Below the pieces are notes generated by a model that was not told the origin of the DNA, searched no databases, and was given only the letters and a program-made list of their open reading frames with translations. This document shows, one piece after another, positions 8,416 through 17,372 of a DNA stretch of 64,000 bases (position 1 is the stretch's first letter; each line of letters begins with the position of its first letter). The stretch covers positions 186,001 through 250,000 of the forward strand of contig NZ_PVEP01000002.1 of the NCBI RefSeq assembly GCF_002973535.1. The letters run 5' to 3'. The stretch comes from Albidovulum denitrificans. GTDB lineage: Bacteria; Pseudomonadota; Alphaproteobacteria; Rhodobacterales; Rhodobacteraceae. The translations under genes and the position numbers were made by a program.

Positions 8416-8429
8416 TTGACACGGGTCAA
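8416..8429. promoter_or_regulatory. FNR/CRP-type palindrome upstream of ppk2
   Basis: TTGAC-ACGG-GTCAA is a perfect 5+4+5 palindrome matching the FNR/Dnr superfamily half-site TTGA(T/C). It ends 56 bp before the ppk2 start codon, a suitable place for an activator or repressor. In Rhodobacteraceae such sites are read by FnrL (oxygen) or Dnr/NnrR-type regulators (nitric oxide). Which one binds here is not determinable by eye. Confidence 0.5.
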
Positions 8430-8485
8430 GGTGGCGTTGCGCCGCAACTGATAGGATAGGGCGGTTGAACAGTGAAGGAGACGCC

Positions 8486-9580
8486 ATGTCTGAAGCAATT
8501 CAGGACGTGCAGGAAAGCCTTGTGAAGGACGAGGTCACCCCTGCGAACGACGCCGACCAGTCAAAGGTGAAGACTGCCGAAACGAAAGCCGACGCGCCCG
8601 CGGACGGGGCGAACGGGGCCGCGCCGAAAGGGCCAAAGGCCTTTCCGGTCATCAATGCCGACCAGATCCGCCAGGCGTTCGAAAGCGGCAAATACCCCTA
8701 CAAGCGCAAACTGGGCCGGGATGATTATGAGGCCGAAAAGGCCCAGCTTCAGGCTGAGCTTCTGAAGGTCCAGCTTTGGGCGCAGGAGACCGGGCAGAAG
8801 TTCGTCATCCTTTTCGAAGGTCGCGACGCGGCCGGGAAGGGCGGGACGATCAAGCGGTATATGGAGCATCTGAACCCGCGTTTCGCCCGCGTCGTCGCGC
8901 TGAACAAGCCGACCGAGCAGGAGAAGGGCCAGTGGTTCTTCCAGCGCTATATCGAACATCTGCCGACGGCCGGTGAAATGGTGTTCTACGACCGCTCCTG
9001 GTACAACCGGGGCGGGGTCGAGCGGGTCATGGGCTTTTGCTCGCCGACGGAATACCTCGAATTCATGCGCCAGACGCCCGAGATTGAGCGGATGCTGGCC
9101 CGCTCGGGCATCCGGCTTTACAAATACTGGTTCTCTGTCACCCAAGAGGAGCAGCGCAAGCGCTTCGCCGCGCGTGAGACCGACCCCCTGAAGCGGTGGA
9201 AACTGTCGCCGATCGACAAGGCCTCGCTTGATAAATGGGACGATTATACCGAGGCGAAGGAGGCGATGTTCTTTTACACCGACACCGCCGATGCGCCCTG
9301 GGTGGTCGTGAAGTCGAACGACAAGAAGCGCGCGCGGCTGAACTGCATGCGCCACTTCCTGTCCTCGCTGGATTACCCCGGCAAGGACCCGGCCATCGCG
9401 CAGGCCCCCGATCCGCTGATCGTGGGCGGCGCGAACCATGTGGTCCATGGATCGGATCATATCCTTGGTGCGTCGATGCACCCGGACCTGCGCCGGTCGG
9501 ACAAGCAGGAGGCGGCGGAAAAGGCCCCGGCAAAGCGGACGCGGACCGCGAAGCCTGCCAACGGTGCCGCGAAAGCATAA
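8486..9580 (+). CDS. ppk2: Polyphosphate kinase 2
   Basis: PPK2 enzymes transfer phosphate between polyphosphate and nucleoside di- or monophosphates. The P-loop FEGRDAAGKGG is near residue 109. The family signatures DRSWYNRGGVERVMGF near 169 and the FSVTQEEQRKRF lid region follow. The protein (364 aa) has an N-terminal extension of about 60 residues rich in Ala, Asp, Lys and Thr, and a basic, Ala/Lys-rich tail after residue 335. The core is a single PPK2 domain. The start is ATG 8486, set by AAGGAG at 8475-8480; an in-frame TTG at 8465 is less likely. Preceded by an FNR-type palindrome and followed by a strong terminator, so it is probably a single-gene unit. Confidence 0.95.
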   Translation: MSEAIQDVQESLVKDEVTPANDADQSKVKTAETKADAPADGANGAAPKGPKAFPVINADQIRQAFESGKYPYKRKLGRDDYEAEKAQLQAELLKVQLWAQETGQKFVILFEGRDAAGKGGTIKRYMEHLNPRFARVVALNKPTEQEKGQWFFQRYIEHLPTAGEMVFYDRSWYNRGGVERVMGFCSPTEYLEFMRQTPEIERMLARSGIRLYKYWFSVTQEEQRKRFAARETDPLKRWKLSPIDKASLDKWDDYTEAKEAMFFYTDTADAPWVVVKSNDKKRARLNCMRHFLSSLDYPGKDPAIAQAPDPLIVGGANHVVHGSDHILGASMHPDLRRSDKQEAAEKAPAKRTRTAKPANGAAKA

Positions 9581-9603
9581 GGCCCCATGCCTGAAAAGAC
9601 CGC

Positions 9604-9630
9604 AAAAGGCGCCTTTCGGGGCGCCTTTTT
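9604..9630 (+). terminator. Intrinsic terminator of ppk2
   Basis: AAGGCGCC and GGCGCCTT pair around a short TTTCGG loop and are followed by a run of T (9626-9630). This is a textbook Rho-independent terminator 24 bp after the ppk2 stop codon. Confidence 0.9.
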
Positions 9631-9756
9631 CTTGGGCGATCCGGGGGATTTGTCGGCGTAAAGGCGCCTGTGACGCAGGGTTTTCGATGGGGCGTCACGG
9701 GAATCACCTACACTCATGCTGCGATGCCGCAATGCATTTGCAGCATGAGAGTTGCC

Positions 9757-10254
9757 ATGGGTCTGCAAGCCCGATTGAGGACCGGCCTGACCGCGACGCT
9801 TCGCGCGGCGCTGGCGCGCCATCTTCGCGGCCTTGACCCGCTGTCGCGGCTGAACCGCTTCTTCGCGCCCGCGCCGGATGGCATGATCGACGCCTATATC
9901 CGCGAGGCCGCGCCCCTGTTCGTCGTCACGGCCGAAGAGGATGGCCGCATTTGCGGCGTGGCCGAGGTTCACCTGCACCGCGATCCCGCGAGGGGGGCAG
10001 AGATCGCGGTTTCGGTCGATGAAGACCGGCGGCGCGCGGGGCTTGGCTCGGCGCTTTTCGCCCGTGCGGTGGCAGAGTGCCGGGCGCGGGGTGTCGCGGA
10101 TGTCAGCATCGTCTGTCTGCATGGCAATGTCGCGATGCGGCGGATCGCCGAGCGGGCGGGCTTCGCGCGGGTTCCGGGCGGCGACGCGGCCACGGTGACG
10201 GCGCGGCTGGGTGGGCCTCTGCCGTCGGGGCGGGCGAAGATGGACGGGACCTGA
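9757..10254 (+). CDS. GNAT-family N-acetyltransferase
   Basis: A 165-aa protein with the GNAT core. Strand 4 and the acetyl-CoA loop are visible as EIAVSVDEDRRRAGLGSALF (R-R-x-G-x-G type). The following helix and beta-bulge read AVAECRARGVADVSIVCLHGN, then the usual 'N-x-x-M-R-R-I-A-E-R-A-GF' ending. The substrate is unknown. The start at 9757 is preceded by GAGAG; an in-frame ATG at 9745 and one at 9670 are alternatives. It has its own transcription start, since the ppk2 terminator lies just upstream, and it sits 21 bp before the MATE gene. Confidence 0.85.
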   Translation: MGLQARLRTGLTATLRAALARHLRGLDPLSRLNRFFAPAPDGMIDAYIREAAPLFVVTAEEDGRICGVAEVHLHRDPARGAEIAVSVDEDRRRAGLGSALFARAVAECRARGVADVSIVCLHGNVAMRRIAERAGFARVPGGDAATVTARLGGPLPSGRAKMDGT

Positions 10255-10275
10255 CGCCGGTGATAGAGGCCGGGG

Positions 10276-11703
10276 ATGAATAGCGCGACCGGCATCCCCC
10301 CGGCGGCAGGGCCAAGGCCCGCCGTCATGGGCTATCCCGCCCATGCGCGGGCGCTTCTGGCGCTCGCCCTGCCGCTTGTGGGCTCCAACCTTGCGCAGAT
10401 GGCGCTGCATGTGACCGATACGGTGATGCTGGGCTGGTACGGGGTCGTGGAACTGGCCGCCGTGGTGCTGGGCGCGTCGTCCTTCTTCATCCTCTTCATC
10501 CTTGGCGCGGGCTTTGCCCAGGCAGTGATGCCGATGGTCGCCTCGGCGCTGGGCCGGGGGGATGAGGTTCAGGTGCGGCGCGACACGCGGATGGGGTTGT
10601 GGCTGTCGCTGCTGTTCGGGGCGGCGATCTATCCGGTGATGTGGTGGTCCGGTCCGATCCTGATCGCGCTGCATCAAAAGCCCGAGGTTGCGGCGTTGGC
10701 GCAGGAATACCTGCGCATCGCCGGGCTGGGCATGGCGCCCGCGCTTCTTATCATGGCGTTGAAAAGCTTCCTGTCGGCGCTGGAACGGGCCGGGGTCGTG
10801 CTTTGGGCGACGCTGGCGGGGGTGGCGCTGAACGTGGCGCTGAACTGGATGCTGATCTTCGGCAACTGGGGGGCGCCGGAACTGGGCGTGCGCGGCGCGG
10901 CGGTGGCCAGCGTCGCGACGCAGGTCCTGACGCTGGCGGTGATGGCGGGCTATGCCGGGCTGCACCGGGATTTCCGCCGTTTCAACCTGTTTCAGCGCTT
11001 CTGGCGGCCGGACTGGCCCGCCTTCCGGCAGGTCTACCGGCTGGGCTGGCCCATCGGGCTGACCGGGCTTTTCGAAAGCGGCCTCTTCGAGGCGGCGGCC
11101 CTGATGATGGGCTGGATCGGCACGACGGAACTTGCCGCCCACGGGATCGCGCTGGAACTCGCGGCGATCACCTTCATGTGCCACCTTGGCCTGTCCAATG
11201 CCGCGACGGTGCGCACCGGGCGGTTTCAGGGCATGGGCGACCGGGCGGGGCTGCGCGCGGGCGCGCTGGTGGCGATTGCCCTGTCGGGCGTGCTGTCCGC
11301 CATCATCATCACGGTCTTCCTGACGATCCCCGCGCCTCTGGTCCGGCTTTTCCTCGACATGACCAATCCGGGGGCGGAGGCGATCGTCGCCTATGGCAGC
11401 GCCCTTCTGGCGATGGCGGCGCTGTTTCAGCTGGCCGATGCGGCGCAGGTCATGGCGCTGGGCTTCCTGCGCGGTGTGCAGGACACGCGGGTGCCGATGA
11501 TCATCGCCTCGGTCAGCTACTGGCTGATCGGCATTCCGGTCAGCTATGTGCTGGCCTTCCCGCTGGGTTATGGCGGTGAGGGGCTGTGGTTCGGCCTTGT
11601 CGTCGGGCTGGCCGTCGCCGCCGTCCTGCTGATGCTGCGCTTCTGGCGCGGACCCTGGGTCAGCGATAGGCGCGCAGATAGTGGTGTTCGAAGGCGCGCT
11701 TGA
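10276..11703 (+). CDS. MATE-family multidrug efflux transporter (NorM type)
   Basis: A 475-aa polytopic protein with about 12 membrane helices in two similar halves, as in NorM. The first helix carries LPLVGSNLAQMALHVTDTVM, the usual MATE opening with the conserved Asp-Thr. MATE proteins exchange Na+ or H+ for cationic drugs or toxic organics. Helix 7 has the 'GLFESGLFEAAALMMGWIG' acidic element used in cation coupling in NorM proteins. The 3' end overlaps the convergent SQR-like gene by 44 bp. The last dozen residues (SDRRADSGVRRRA) therefore lie on the overlap and may not be functionally constrained. Confidence 0.92.
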   Translation: MNSATGIPPAAGPRPAVMGYPAHARALLALALPLVGSNLAQMALHVTDTVMLGWYGVVELAAVVLGASSFFILFILGAGFAQAVMPMVASALGRGDEVQVRRDTRMGLWLSLLFGAAIYPVMWWSGPILIALHQKPEVAALAQEYLRIAGLGMAPALLIMALKSFLSALERAGVVLWATLAGVALNVALNWMLIFGNWGAPELGVRGAAVASVATQVLTLAVMAGYAGLHRDFRRFNLFQRFWRPDWPAFRQVYRLGWPIGLTGLFESGLFEAAALMMGWIGTTELAAHGIALELAAITFMCHLGLSNAATVRTGRFQGMGDRAGLRAGALVAIALSGVLSAIIITVFLTIPAPLVRLFLDMTNPGAEAIVAYGSALLAMAALFQLADAAQVMALGFLRGVQDTRVPMIIASVSYWLIGIPVSYVLAFPLGYGGEGLWFGLVVGLAVAAVLLMLRFWRGPWVSDRRADSGVRRRA

Positions 11704-12790
11704 GCCAGTGAAGCGGCTTTAGCGCGGGCAGGATGAGGTTGATCCTGCCGCGCCGGAAGACCAGCATCCCCTTGTCGAGACTGTCCATGATGCAGATAAG
11801 CTCTGCCGTGAACGGGGTAGAGGGCGCCTTGCCCGCCAGCGCGTCGGCGATATTCGCGGCGGCGGCCTTGGCCTGAAGATCGGCCTGATGGGCCTGTTTC
11901 GGCAGCCATTCGGGACCGGGATAGGAGCCACTGTCCCCCGCGACCCAGACCCCCTCGCAGCCCTCCACCCGGCAAAGTGCGTCGGCGCGGATCATGCCGC
12001 CGGGCGACAGCGGCAGGTCGGTGTCGCCAAACCAGGGCAGGCCGGTCATGCCCGGTTGGAACAGGATCAGGTCGGCGGGGATCTCCCCCCCTTCGGTCAC
12101 GACGCGGTCGGGGTCGATCCGCACCATCTTGTGGCCCAGATGGGTGTCGAAACCGCGCCGCGTCATCTCGGCCAGGATACCGTCCACCGCCTTTTCGCCC
12201 AGCCTTTGGCCGGGCCGTGGCGAAGGCGAGAAGAAGGTGATGCGGAACCGGTCGCGGCGGCCTTGCTTGCGCAGGAGCGTGTCGAGGATGAAGGCATATT
12301 CGAACATCGGCCCGCCCCGGATCGCGCCGGGTTCCTTCGGGTTGGTGGCCATGCCGATGGCGATGGTCCCGCCGTCAAGCTCCGCCAGCCGCGCCGCCAT
12401 CGCCTCGGCCGAGGCGATGCCTTCGCAGGGGATGATGGCATTCTCGATCCCCGGCAGCTTGCGCAGGAAACGGCCCCCGGCGGCGATCAGGATATGTTCG
12501 GCGCTGATGACCTCGCCCGTGTCGGTGGTGATCTCTCGCCGTTCGGCGTTCAGGCCGGTGACGCTGGCGGCAAGGTAACGGACCTGATGGCGGGCGAAGA
12601 AACGCCCGAGCGGAAGTTTCAGCGCCTCCCCCTTGCGCAGCCCGGCCGGTATCCAGATCGAGGAGGGGATGTAATGCAGCGCGTCGCGCGGTGAGATGAC
12701 GGTGATATACGCCGCGACATGGCGCTTGCGCAGTTCACGCACGGCGGTCAGCGCGGCAAAGCCCGATCCGATGATGGCGATATGGGGCAT
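11660..12790 (-). CDS. SQR-like FAD-dependent oxidoreductase lacking one canonical SQR cysteine
   Basis: A 376-aa flavoprotein with an N-terminal dinucleotide-binding GSGFAALTAV (residues 8-17), a second 'AAGGRFLRKLPG' region near 103-114 and the C-terminal FAD contact VWVAGDSG near 281-288. The overall architecture is that of sulfide:quinone oxidoreductase and flavocytochrome c sulfide dehydrogenases. Cysteines occur at 122, 273, 278 and 333. C122 and C333 fit two of the three SQR redox cysteines. The third, in the family pattern (G-x-x-C-F-G-P-x-Y-E-F), is not present: here it reads GAIRGGPMFEYAF. It may thus be an SQR-like enzyme of altered mechanism. The operator upstream supports a sulfur role. 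It overlaps the MATE gene tail to tail. Confidence 0.8.
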   Translation of the reverse strand: MPHIAIIGSGFAALTAVRELRKRHVAAYITVISPRDALHYIPSSIWIPAGLRKGEALKLPLGRFFARHQVRYLAASVTGLNAERREITTDTGEVISAEHILIAAGGRFLRKLPGIENAIIPCEGIASAEAMAARLAELDGGTIAIGMATNPKEPGAIRGGPMFEYAFILDTLLRKQGRRDRFRITFFSPSPRPGQRLGEKAVDGILAEMTRRGFDTHLGHKMVRIDPDRVVTEGGEIPADLILFQPGMTGLPWFGDTDLPLSPGGMIRADALCRVEGCEGVWVAGDSGSYPGPEWLPKQAHQADLQAKAAAANIADALAGKAPSTPFTAELICIMDSLDKGMLVFRRGRINLILPALKPLHWLKRAFEHHYLRAYR

Positions 12791-12806
12791 GGCGCGCTCC
12801 TGTTAT

Positions 12807-12822
12807 ATTCGGTAACGCGAAT
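12807..12822. promoter_or_regulatory. SqrR/BigR-type operator
   Basis: ATTC-GGTAACGC-GAAT is an exact ATTC-N8-GAAT inverted repeat. This is the pattern reported for the persulfide-sensing ArsR-family repressors SqrR (Rhodobacter) and related BigR/YgaV proteins. It lies 16 bp upstream of the SQR-like start codon and so overlaps the probable promoter, the right place for repression. Binding by SqrR is inferred from the motif and target gene. Confidence 0.65.
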
Positions 12823-12880
12823 GTAAAGGCGGCGGCAGAGTCCGGCAAGCGGGGCGCGCTGTGGCGGAATGGCGCGGGGG

Positions 12881-13297
12881 TCAGTCCTTCGCGGTCCCGC
12901 CCTTTTCCAGCCGGTCGGCCTGCTTGCGCACAAGGGTGCGGCGCAGGTCGTGCATCGCCAGAAGCAGGGCGTTCGTCACCGCCGACAGTTGGTCGTCCGT
13001 TGCCCGCGACTGCGCCCATTGCGCGGTCAGGTTCAGGTGATCGACGGTGCGCAGGATGTCATCGACCTCACGCGCGGCCAGAAGCGCCTGACGTTCGGCC
13101 AGCCAGTCCCGGATCGCGGCCTGATCGGCCTCGGTCAACTGCCGCTCGCCCTGCGGCCTGACCTCGCCATTGCGGACATTGACGATGGCGATCGGCTCCA
13201 TCTCGATCCGCTGCTGGCGGTTCTCGGTATCGACGCGGAAAACGGCCGCCCCGTTCTCACGAATACGAAAGTAATAGTCCGGCAGTCTCAATGGCAT
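12881..13297 (-). CDS. Conserved-looking hypothetical protein, 138 aa
   Basis: I do not recognise a family. The N-terminal third (PLRLPDYYFRIRENGAAVFRV) looks like beta strands. The rest is charged and predicted helical, with many Arg and Gln (DWLAERQALLAAREVDDIL, MHDLRRTLVRKQADRLEKGG). No signal peptide or membrane helix is visible, so it is probably cytoplasmic. Codon use matches its neighbours. It lies between the SQR-like gene and the aspartate aminotransferase on the same strand, separated by about 80-90 bp on each side. Confidence 0.75.
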   Translation of the reverse strand: MPLRLPDYYFRIRENGAAVFRVDTENRQQRIEMEPIAIVNVRNGEVRPQGERQLTEADQAAIRDWLAERQALLAAREVDDILRTVDHLNLTAQWAQSRATDDQLSAVTNALLLAMHDLRRTLVRKQADRLEKGGTAKD

Positions 13298-13377
13298 GGC
13301 GGCCCCATCACAGTCTTTCGCAGGACGGTATCAGTTCCGCGCCGGGCTGGCCAGATTGCTCCGGCCAGCCCGACCGA

Positions 13378-14640
<1,263 letters not shown>

Positions 14641-14670
14641 TCAAGCGACTTCGGAAAGGACACCCTCACG

Positions 14671-15093
14671 ATGACGATTGAAACCGGCGCCGCCGCTGCC
14701 GTCGACTACGAAAACTGGTACAGCGAAGGCAACGCGACCTTCGGCGACCGCCTCGCCGGTGCGCGCGAGGCGCTCGGCATGACGCAAAAAGACCTCGCCG
14801 GGCGGATCGGCGTCCGGCTGAAGACCCTGCAACAGTGGGAAGAGGACCAGAAAGAGCCGCGCGCGAACCGGCTTCAGATGCTGGCCGGGATGCTCAATGT
14901 CTCTCTCATGTGGCTTCTGACCGGCGAGGGCGCCGGGGTTGCGCCGCCGATGGGCGAGGATGCGCGCAGCGCCGAGGCCGAGGGGCTGATGGTCGAACTG
15001 CGCGAGATGCGCGCCACCATGGGCGCGCTTGCCGAACAAATGGGCCGGGTCGAGGCGCGGCTGCGCCTGTCCATGGCGCGTGAGGCCGCGTGA
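14671..15093 (+). CDS. XRE-family helix-turn-helix regulator
   Basis: A 140-aa protein with a Cro/C1-type DNA-binding domain at about residues 24-82 (FGDRLAGAREALGMTQKDLA through LTGEG). A predicted coiled coil follows at the C-terminus (ELREMRATMGALAEQMGRVEARL), probably for dimerisation. It overlaps the following sdhE by 4 bp (GTGA), so the two are co-translated. The target genes cannot be read here; autoregulation or control of the divergent aminotransferase is possible. Confidence 0.88.
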   Translation: MTIETGAAAAVDYENWYSEGNATFGDRLAGAREALGMTQKDLAGRIGVRLKTLQQWEEDQKEPRANRLQMLAGMLNVSLMWLLTGEGAGVAPPMGEDARSAEAEGLMVELREMRATMGALAEQMGRVEARLRLSMAREAA

Positions 15094-15356
15094 GCGAGGC
15101 GCCCGACCAGCGGCTCAAGCGCATGGGGATGCGCAGCTGGCGTCGTGGCACGAAGGAGATGGACCTGATCCTCGGCCCCTTCTCCGACGCCCGTCTGGGC
15201 GCTTTCGATGCCGCGGCACTTGATCTTTACGACGCGCTTCTGGCGGAGAACGATCAGGACCTTTACCCCTGGATCACCGGCGCGGCCCCCGCGCCGGAGC
15301 GGTTCCGGGCGCTGATTTCCGACATTTCGGCCTTTGCGCGGGCGCGGCTTTCGTAG
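15090..15356 (+). CDS. sdhE: FAD assembly factor SdhE (succinate dehydrogenase assembly factor 2)
   Basis: An 88-aa protein of the SdhE/SDHAF2 family, which helps attach FAD covalently to SdhA. The family signature RRGTKEMDLILGPF (residues 18-31; R-G-x-x-E-x-D) is intact, as is the C-terminal DLYPWITG near 57-64. The start is a GTG overlapping the stop of the XRE gene. No sdh genes are in the window, so it acts in trans. Confidence 0.92.
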   Translation: MSEAPDQRLKRMGMRSWRRGTKEMDLILGPFSDARLGAFDAAALDLYDALLAENDQDLYPWITGAAPAPERFRALISDISAFARARLS

Positions 15357-15364
15357 CGCGTGTT

Positions 15365-15392
15365 GCACAAAAGCGGAAACCGGTTTTCGTGC
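15365..15392. repeat. Palindromic intergenic element
   Basis: An imperfect 28-nt palindrome starting GCACAAAAGCGG and ending GGTTTTCGTGC, placed 9 bp after the sdhE stop. It resembles the short dispersed palindromes with AAAGCGG/CCGGTTTT arms seen in many alphaproteobacterial intergenic regions. Possible roles are mRNA 3' end protection or termination. Confidence 0.5.
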
Positions 15393-15417
15393 TTACCGAA
15401 CACGCCGCATCAAAGGG

Positions 15418-15461
15418 TTAAAGCGTACCGCGTGACTGCGAATGCGCGCGGTACGCTTTAA
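15418..15461. repeat. 15-bp perfect inverted repeat between sdhE and the MarR gene
   Basis: TTAAAGCGTACCGCG (15418-15432) and CGCGGTACGCTTTAA (15447-15461) are exact inverted copies around a 14-nt loop. The outer AAAGCGT end recalls the repeats at 30.0 and 52.4 kb. It lies 85 bp before the MarR start codon, so an operator role is possible as well as a 3' end hairpin. Confidence 0.7.
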
Positions 15462-15545
15462 CGCGCGCACCCTTGCGGGCTTTTTAACCAAACCTTCGGC
15501 TTTCGCCGCCATTCTGCCCGAAATCGGAATGAGCGGGAGCGCGAG

Positions 15546-16043
15546 ATGTCTTTTCATGCCACGATGGCCGGGACCCCGGACCGTGACCTGCACAGGTCCT
15601 ATCTGGAAACGCTGGGCCTGGTCGAACGGCTCCACCGCCTGCTTCTCGACGTGATCAAGGATGAATTCGAGCGTCTGGGAGAGATGGAGGTCAACTCTGT
15701 CCAGGCGCTCTTGCTGTTCAATATCGGTGAGAATGAGGTCACGGCGGGGGAGCTGAAATCGCGCGGCTACTATCAGGGGTCGAACGTCAGCTACAACCTC
15801 AAGAAGCTGGTGGACCTGGGCTACATGCACCACGAACGCAGCGCGATCGACCGGCGGTCGGTGCGGGTGCGCCTGACCGACAAGGGGCTGGCCGTGCGCC
15901 GCGTGGTGGAGGAGCTTTTCGCCCGCCACACCGCCACGCTGGACGATCGCGGCGTCATCGGGCGCGATGCCGGGGCGGAAACCAATGCGGCGCTGAAGCG
16001 GCTGGAACGGTTCTGGGGCGACCAGATCCGCTATATCTACTGA
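15546..16043 (+). CDS. MarR-family regulator, LdtR/PetP-like
   Basis: A 165-aa winged-helix protein. The N-terminal DRDLHRSYLETLGLVERLHRLL, 'VNSVQALLLFNIGENEVTAGEL', the recognition region GSNVSYNLKKLVDLGY and the wing RSAIDRRSVRVRLTDKG match the alphaproteobacterial subgroup. That subgroup contains LdtR of Liberibacter/Sinorhizobium and PetP of Rhodobacter capsulatus. Members have been linked to cell-wall L,D-transpeptidase expression and to cytochrome bc1 expression, respectively. The gene next door encodes a lytic transglycosylase, which fits an envelope role, but that is inference. Confidence 0.85.
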   Translation: MSFHATMAGTPDRDLHRSYLETLGLVERLHRLLLDVIKDEFERLGEMEVNSVQALLLFNIGENEVTAGELKSRGYYQGSNVSYNLKKLVDLGYMHHERSAIDRRSVRVRLTDKGLAVRRVVEELFARHTATLDDRGVIGRDAGAETNAALKRLERFWGDQIRYIY

Positions 16044-16163
16044 CGCGACAGGGCCGGGCGGCGGGATTTCGCCGACCTCTGACAAGGGCGATTGCCCGAA
16101 CCCCCGCGCCGCGCCAGAAGGGTGGGGCCGGTGCGCAATGCCGGTGCCTTCTGGCGTCCACCG

Positions 16164-16772
16164 ATGCGAACCGCCCTTCGCCCGCTTCTCACCGCTCTCC
16201 TCCTCTGTCTGCCCGCCGCCTGCGTTCAGGCCACGGGTGAGGCGGAAGTGACGCAGATGTCGCTTCTGCCCGTCATGCGCTGGGATCACCGGCCCGAGGC
16301 GGAGCGCTGGACCCAGGCGACGCTGGCCGCGCTGCGCAGCGAAGGGGCGGTTCTGGAAACCACGGTTCCCGCCGACATCGACGCCTTCTGTCCGGGATAT
16401 GAGGAGGCCGCGCCAAAGGACCGCCGCGCCTTCTGGGCCGGGTTCCTGTCGGCGCTGGCCAAGCATGAAAGCACCTGGAACCCGAAGGCCAGGGGCGGCG
16501 GCGGCAAGTGGATCGGCCTGATGCAGATCGCGCCGCAGACCGCGCGGGCCAACGACTGCGCGATCCCCGAGGGCAAGGGGCTGACCGACGGGGCGGCGAA
16601 CCTTGCCTGCGCGGTGCGGATCGCGGCGAAACAGGTCCGGCGCGACGGCGCCATCGTTTCGGACGGGTCGGGCGGCTGGCGCGGCGCGGCACGGGACTGG
16701 GCGCCGCTGCGCAGCGCCGAAAAGCGCGCCGACGTGGCGGGTTGGACCAGCCGGCAGAGCTACTGCAACTGA
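16164..16772 (+). CDS. Lytic transglycosylase (SLT) lipoprotein
   Basis: A 202-aa secreted protein with an N-terminal lipoprotein signal (MRTALRPLLTALLLCLPAAC; lipid-attached Cys20). An SLT fold follows, with catalytic Glu102 in LAKHESTWNP and the family motif GLMQIAPQTA at about 118-127. The family cleaves the MurNAc-GlcNAc bond of peptidoglycan to form 1,6-anhydro-MurNAc. The domain is small and C-terminal, as in MltE/EmtA-like enzymes. The start at 16164 gives the signal peptide; upstream in-frame ATGs would bury it. It probably sits in the inner or outer leaflet of the envelope. Confidence 0.88.
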   Translation: MRTALRPLLTALLLCLPAACVQATGEAEVTQMSLLPVMRWDHRPEAERWTQATLAALRSEGAVLETTVPADIDAFCPGYEEAAPKDRRAFWAGFLSALAKHESTWNPKARGGGGKWIGLMQIAPQTARANDCAIPEGKGLTDGAANLACAVRIAAKQVRRDGAIVSDGSGGWRGAARDWAPLRSAEKRADVAGWTSRQSYCN

Positions 16773-16776
16773 CCTC

Positions 16777-17190
16777 TCAGGCCAGAACGCGCACGCCGCG
16801 CAGGCCGAATTCGCGGATGATCTGCTGAAACTCCAGCTTCTCTGCCCCCGGCAGCGGCAGGATTTCCCCCGTCCCCATGTTCAGGAAACAGGCCGTCGCG
16901 CCCTTGTTGGTGCGGCAGACCGTGACGCTGTCCACCTCGCGCAGCTGGATCACGTCGACGCCGCGCGGGCGGTAGATCTCCACCCAGCCGCGGCCAAGGC
17001 GGAACCCCTTGACGGGGTTAAGCCAGAGCCGACGCACCACAAGCGCGACATAGACCAGCGCCAGCGCGATCACCAGTTGGCCGAGGTCGAGCGTGATGCA
17101 GAGATAGACGACGGCCATCGCGAGGCCGAGTGCGATATATGTGCCAGGCCGTCTGGCCTGACTGCGATAGCCAAAGCTTTCGGTATTCAT
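16777..17190 (-). CDS. Two-helix membrane protein of unknown function with a PH-like soluble domain
   Basis: A 137-aa protein. Two hydrophobic stretches (TYIALGLAMAVVYLCITLDL and LVIALALVYVALVV) are followed by a soluble region of about 75 aa. That region has alternating strands (WVEIYRPRGVDVIQLREVDSVTV, GATACFLNMGTGEILPLPGA) and a terminal helix, reminiscent of bacterial PH domains. No enzymatic motif is visible. It is convergent with the lytic transglycosylase, with 4 bp between stops. Confidence 0.7.
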   Translation of the reverse strand: MNTESFGYRSQARRPGTYIALGLAMAVVYLCITLDLGQLVIALALVYVALVVRRLWLNPVKGFRLGRGWVEIYRPRGVDVIQLREVDSVTVCRTNKGATACFLNMGTGEILPLPGAEKLEFQQIIREFGLRGVRVLA

Positions 17191-17372
17191 GGTTCAGCCC
17201 TTTCCACCCGGCGCCAGATTACGCGCCGCGCGCGGCCCCGTCGAATGCGGGGCCGGGTTTGATGCGCGGGCCGAAACGATTCCGGCCGACCGGGGGCATT
17301 GACGGCGCGCGGACCCCAGTCGGCGGGGCGGCGAACAATCAGCGGGCGAATGTCCCCGGAATCGCTGCGCTA

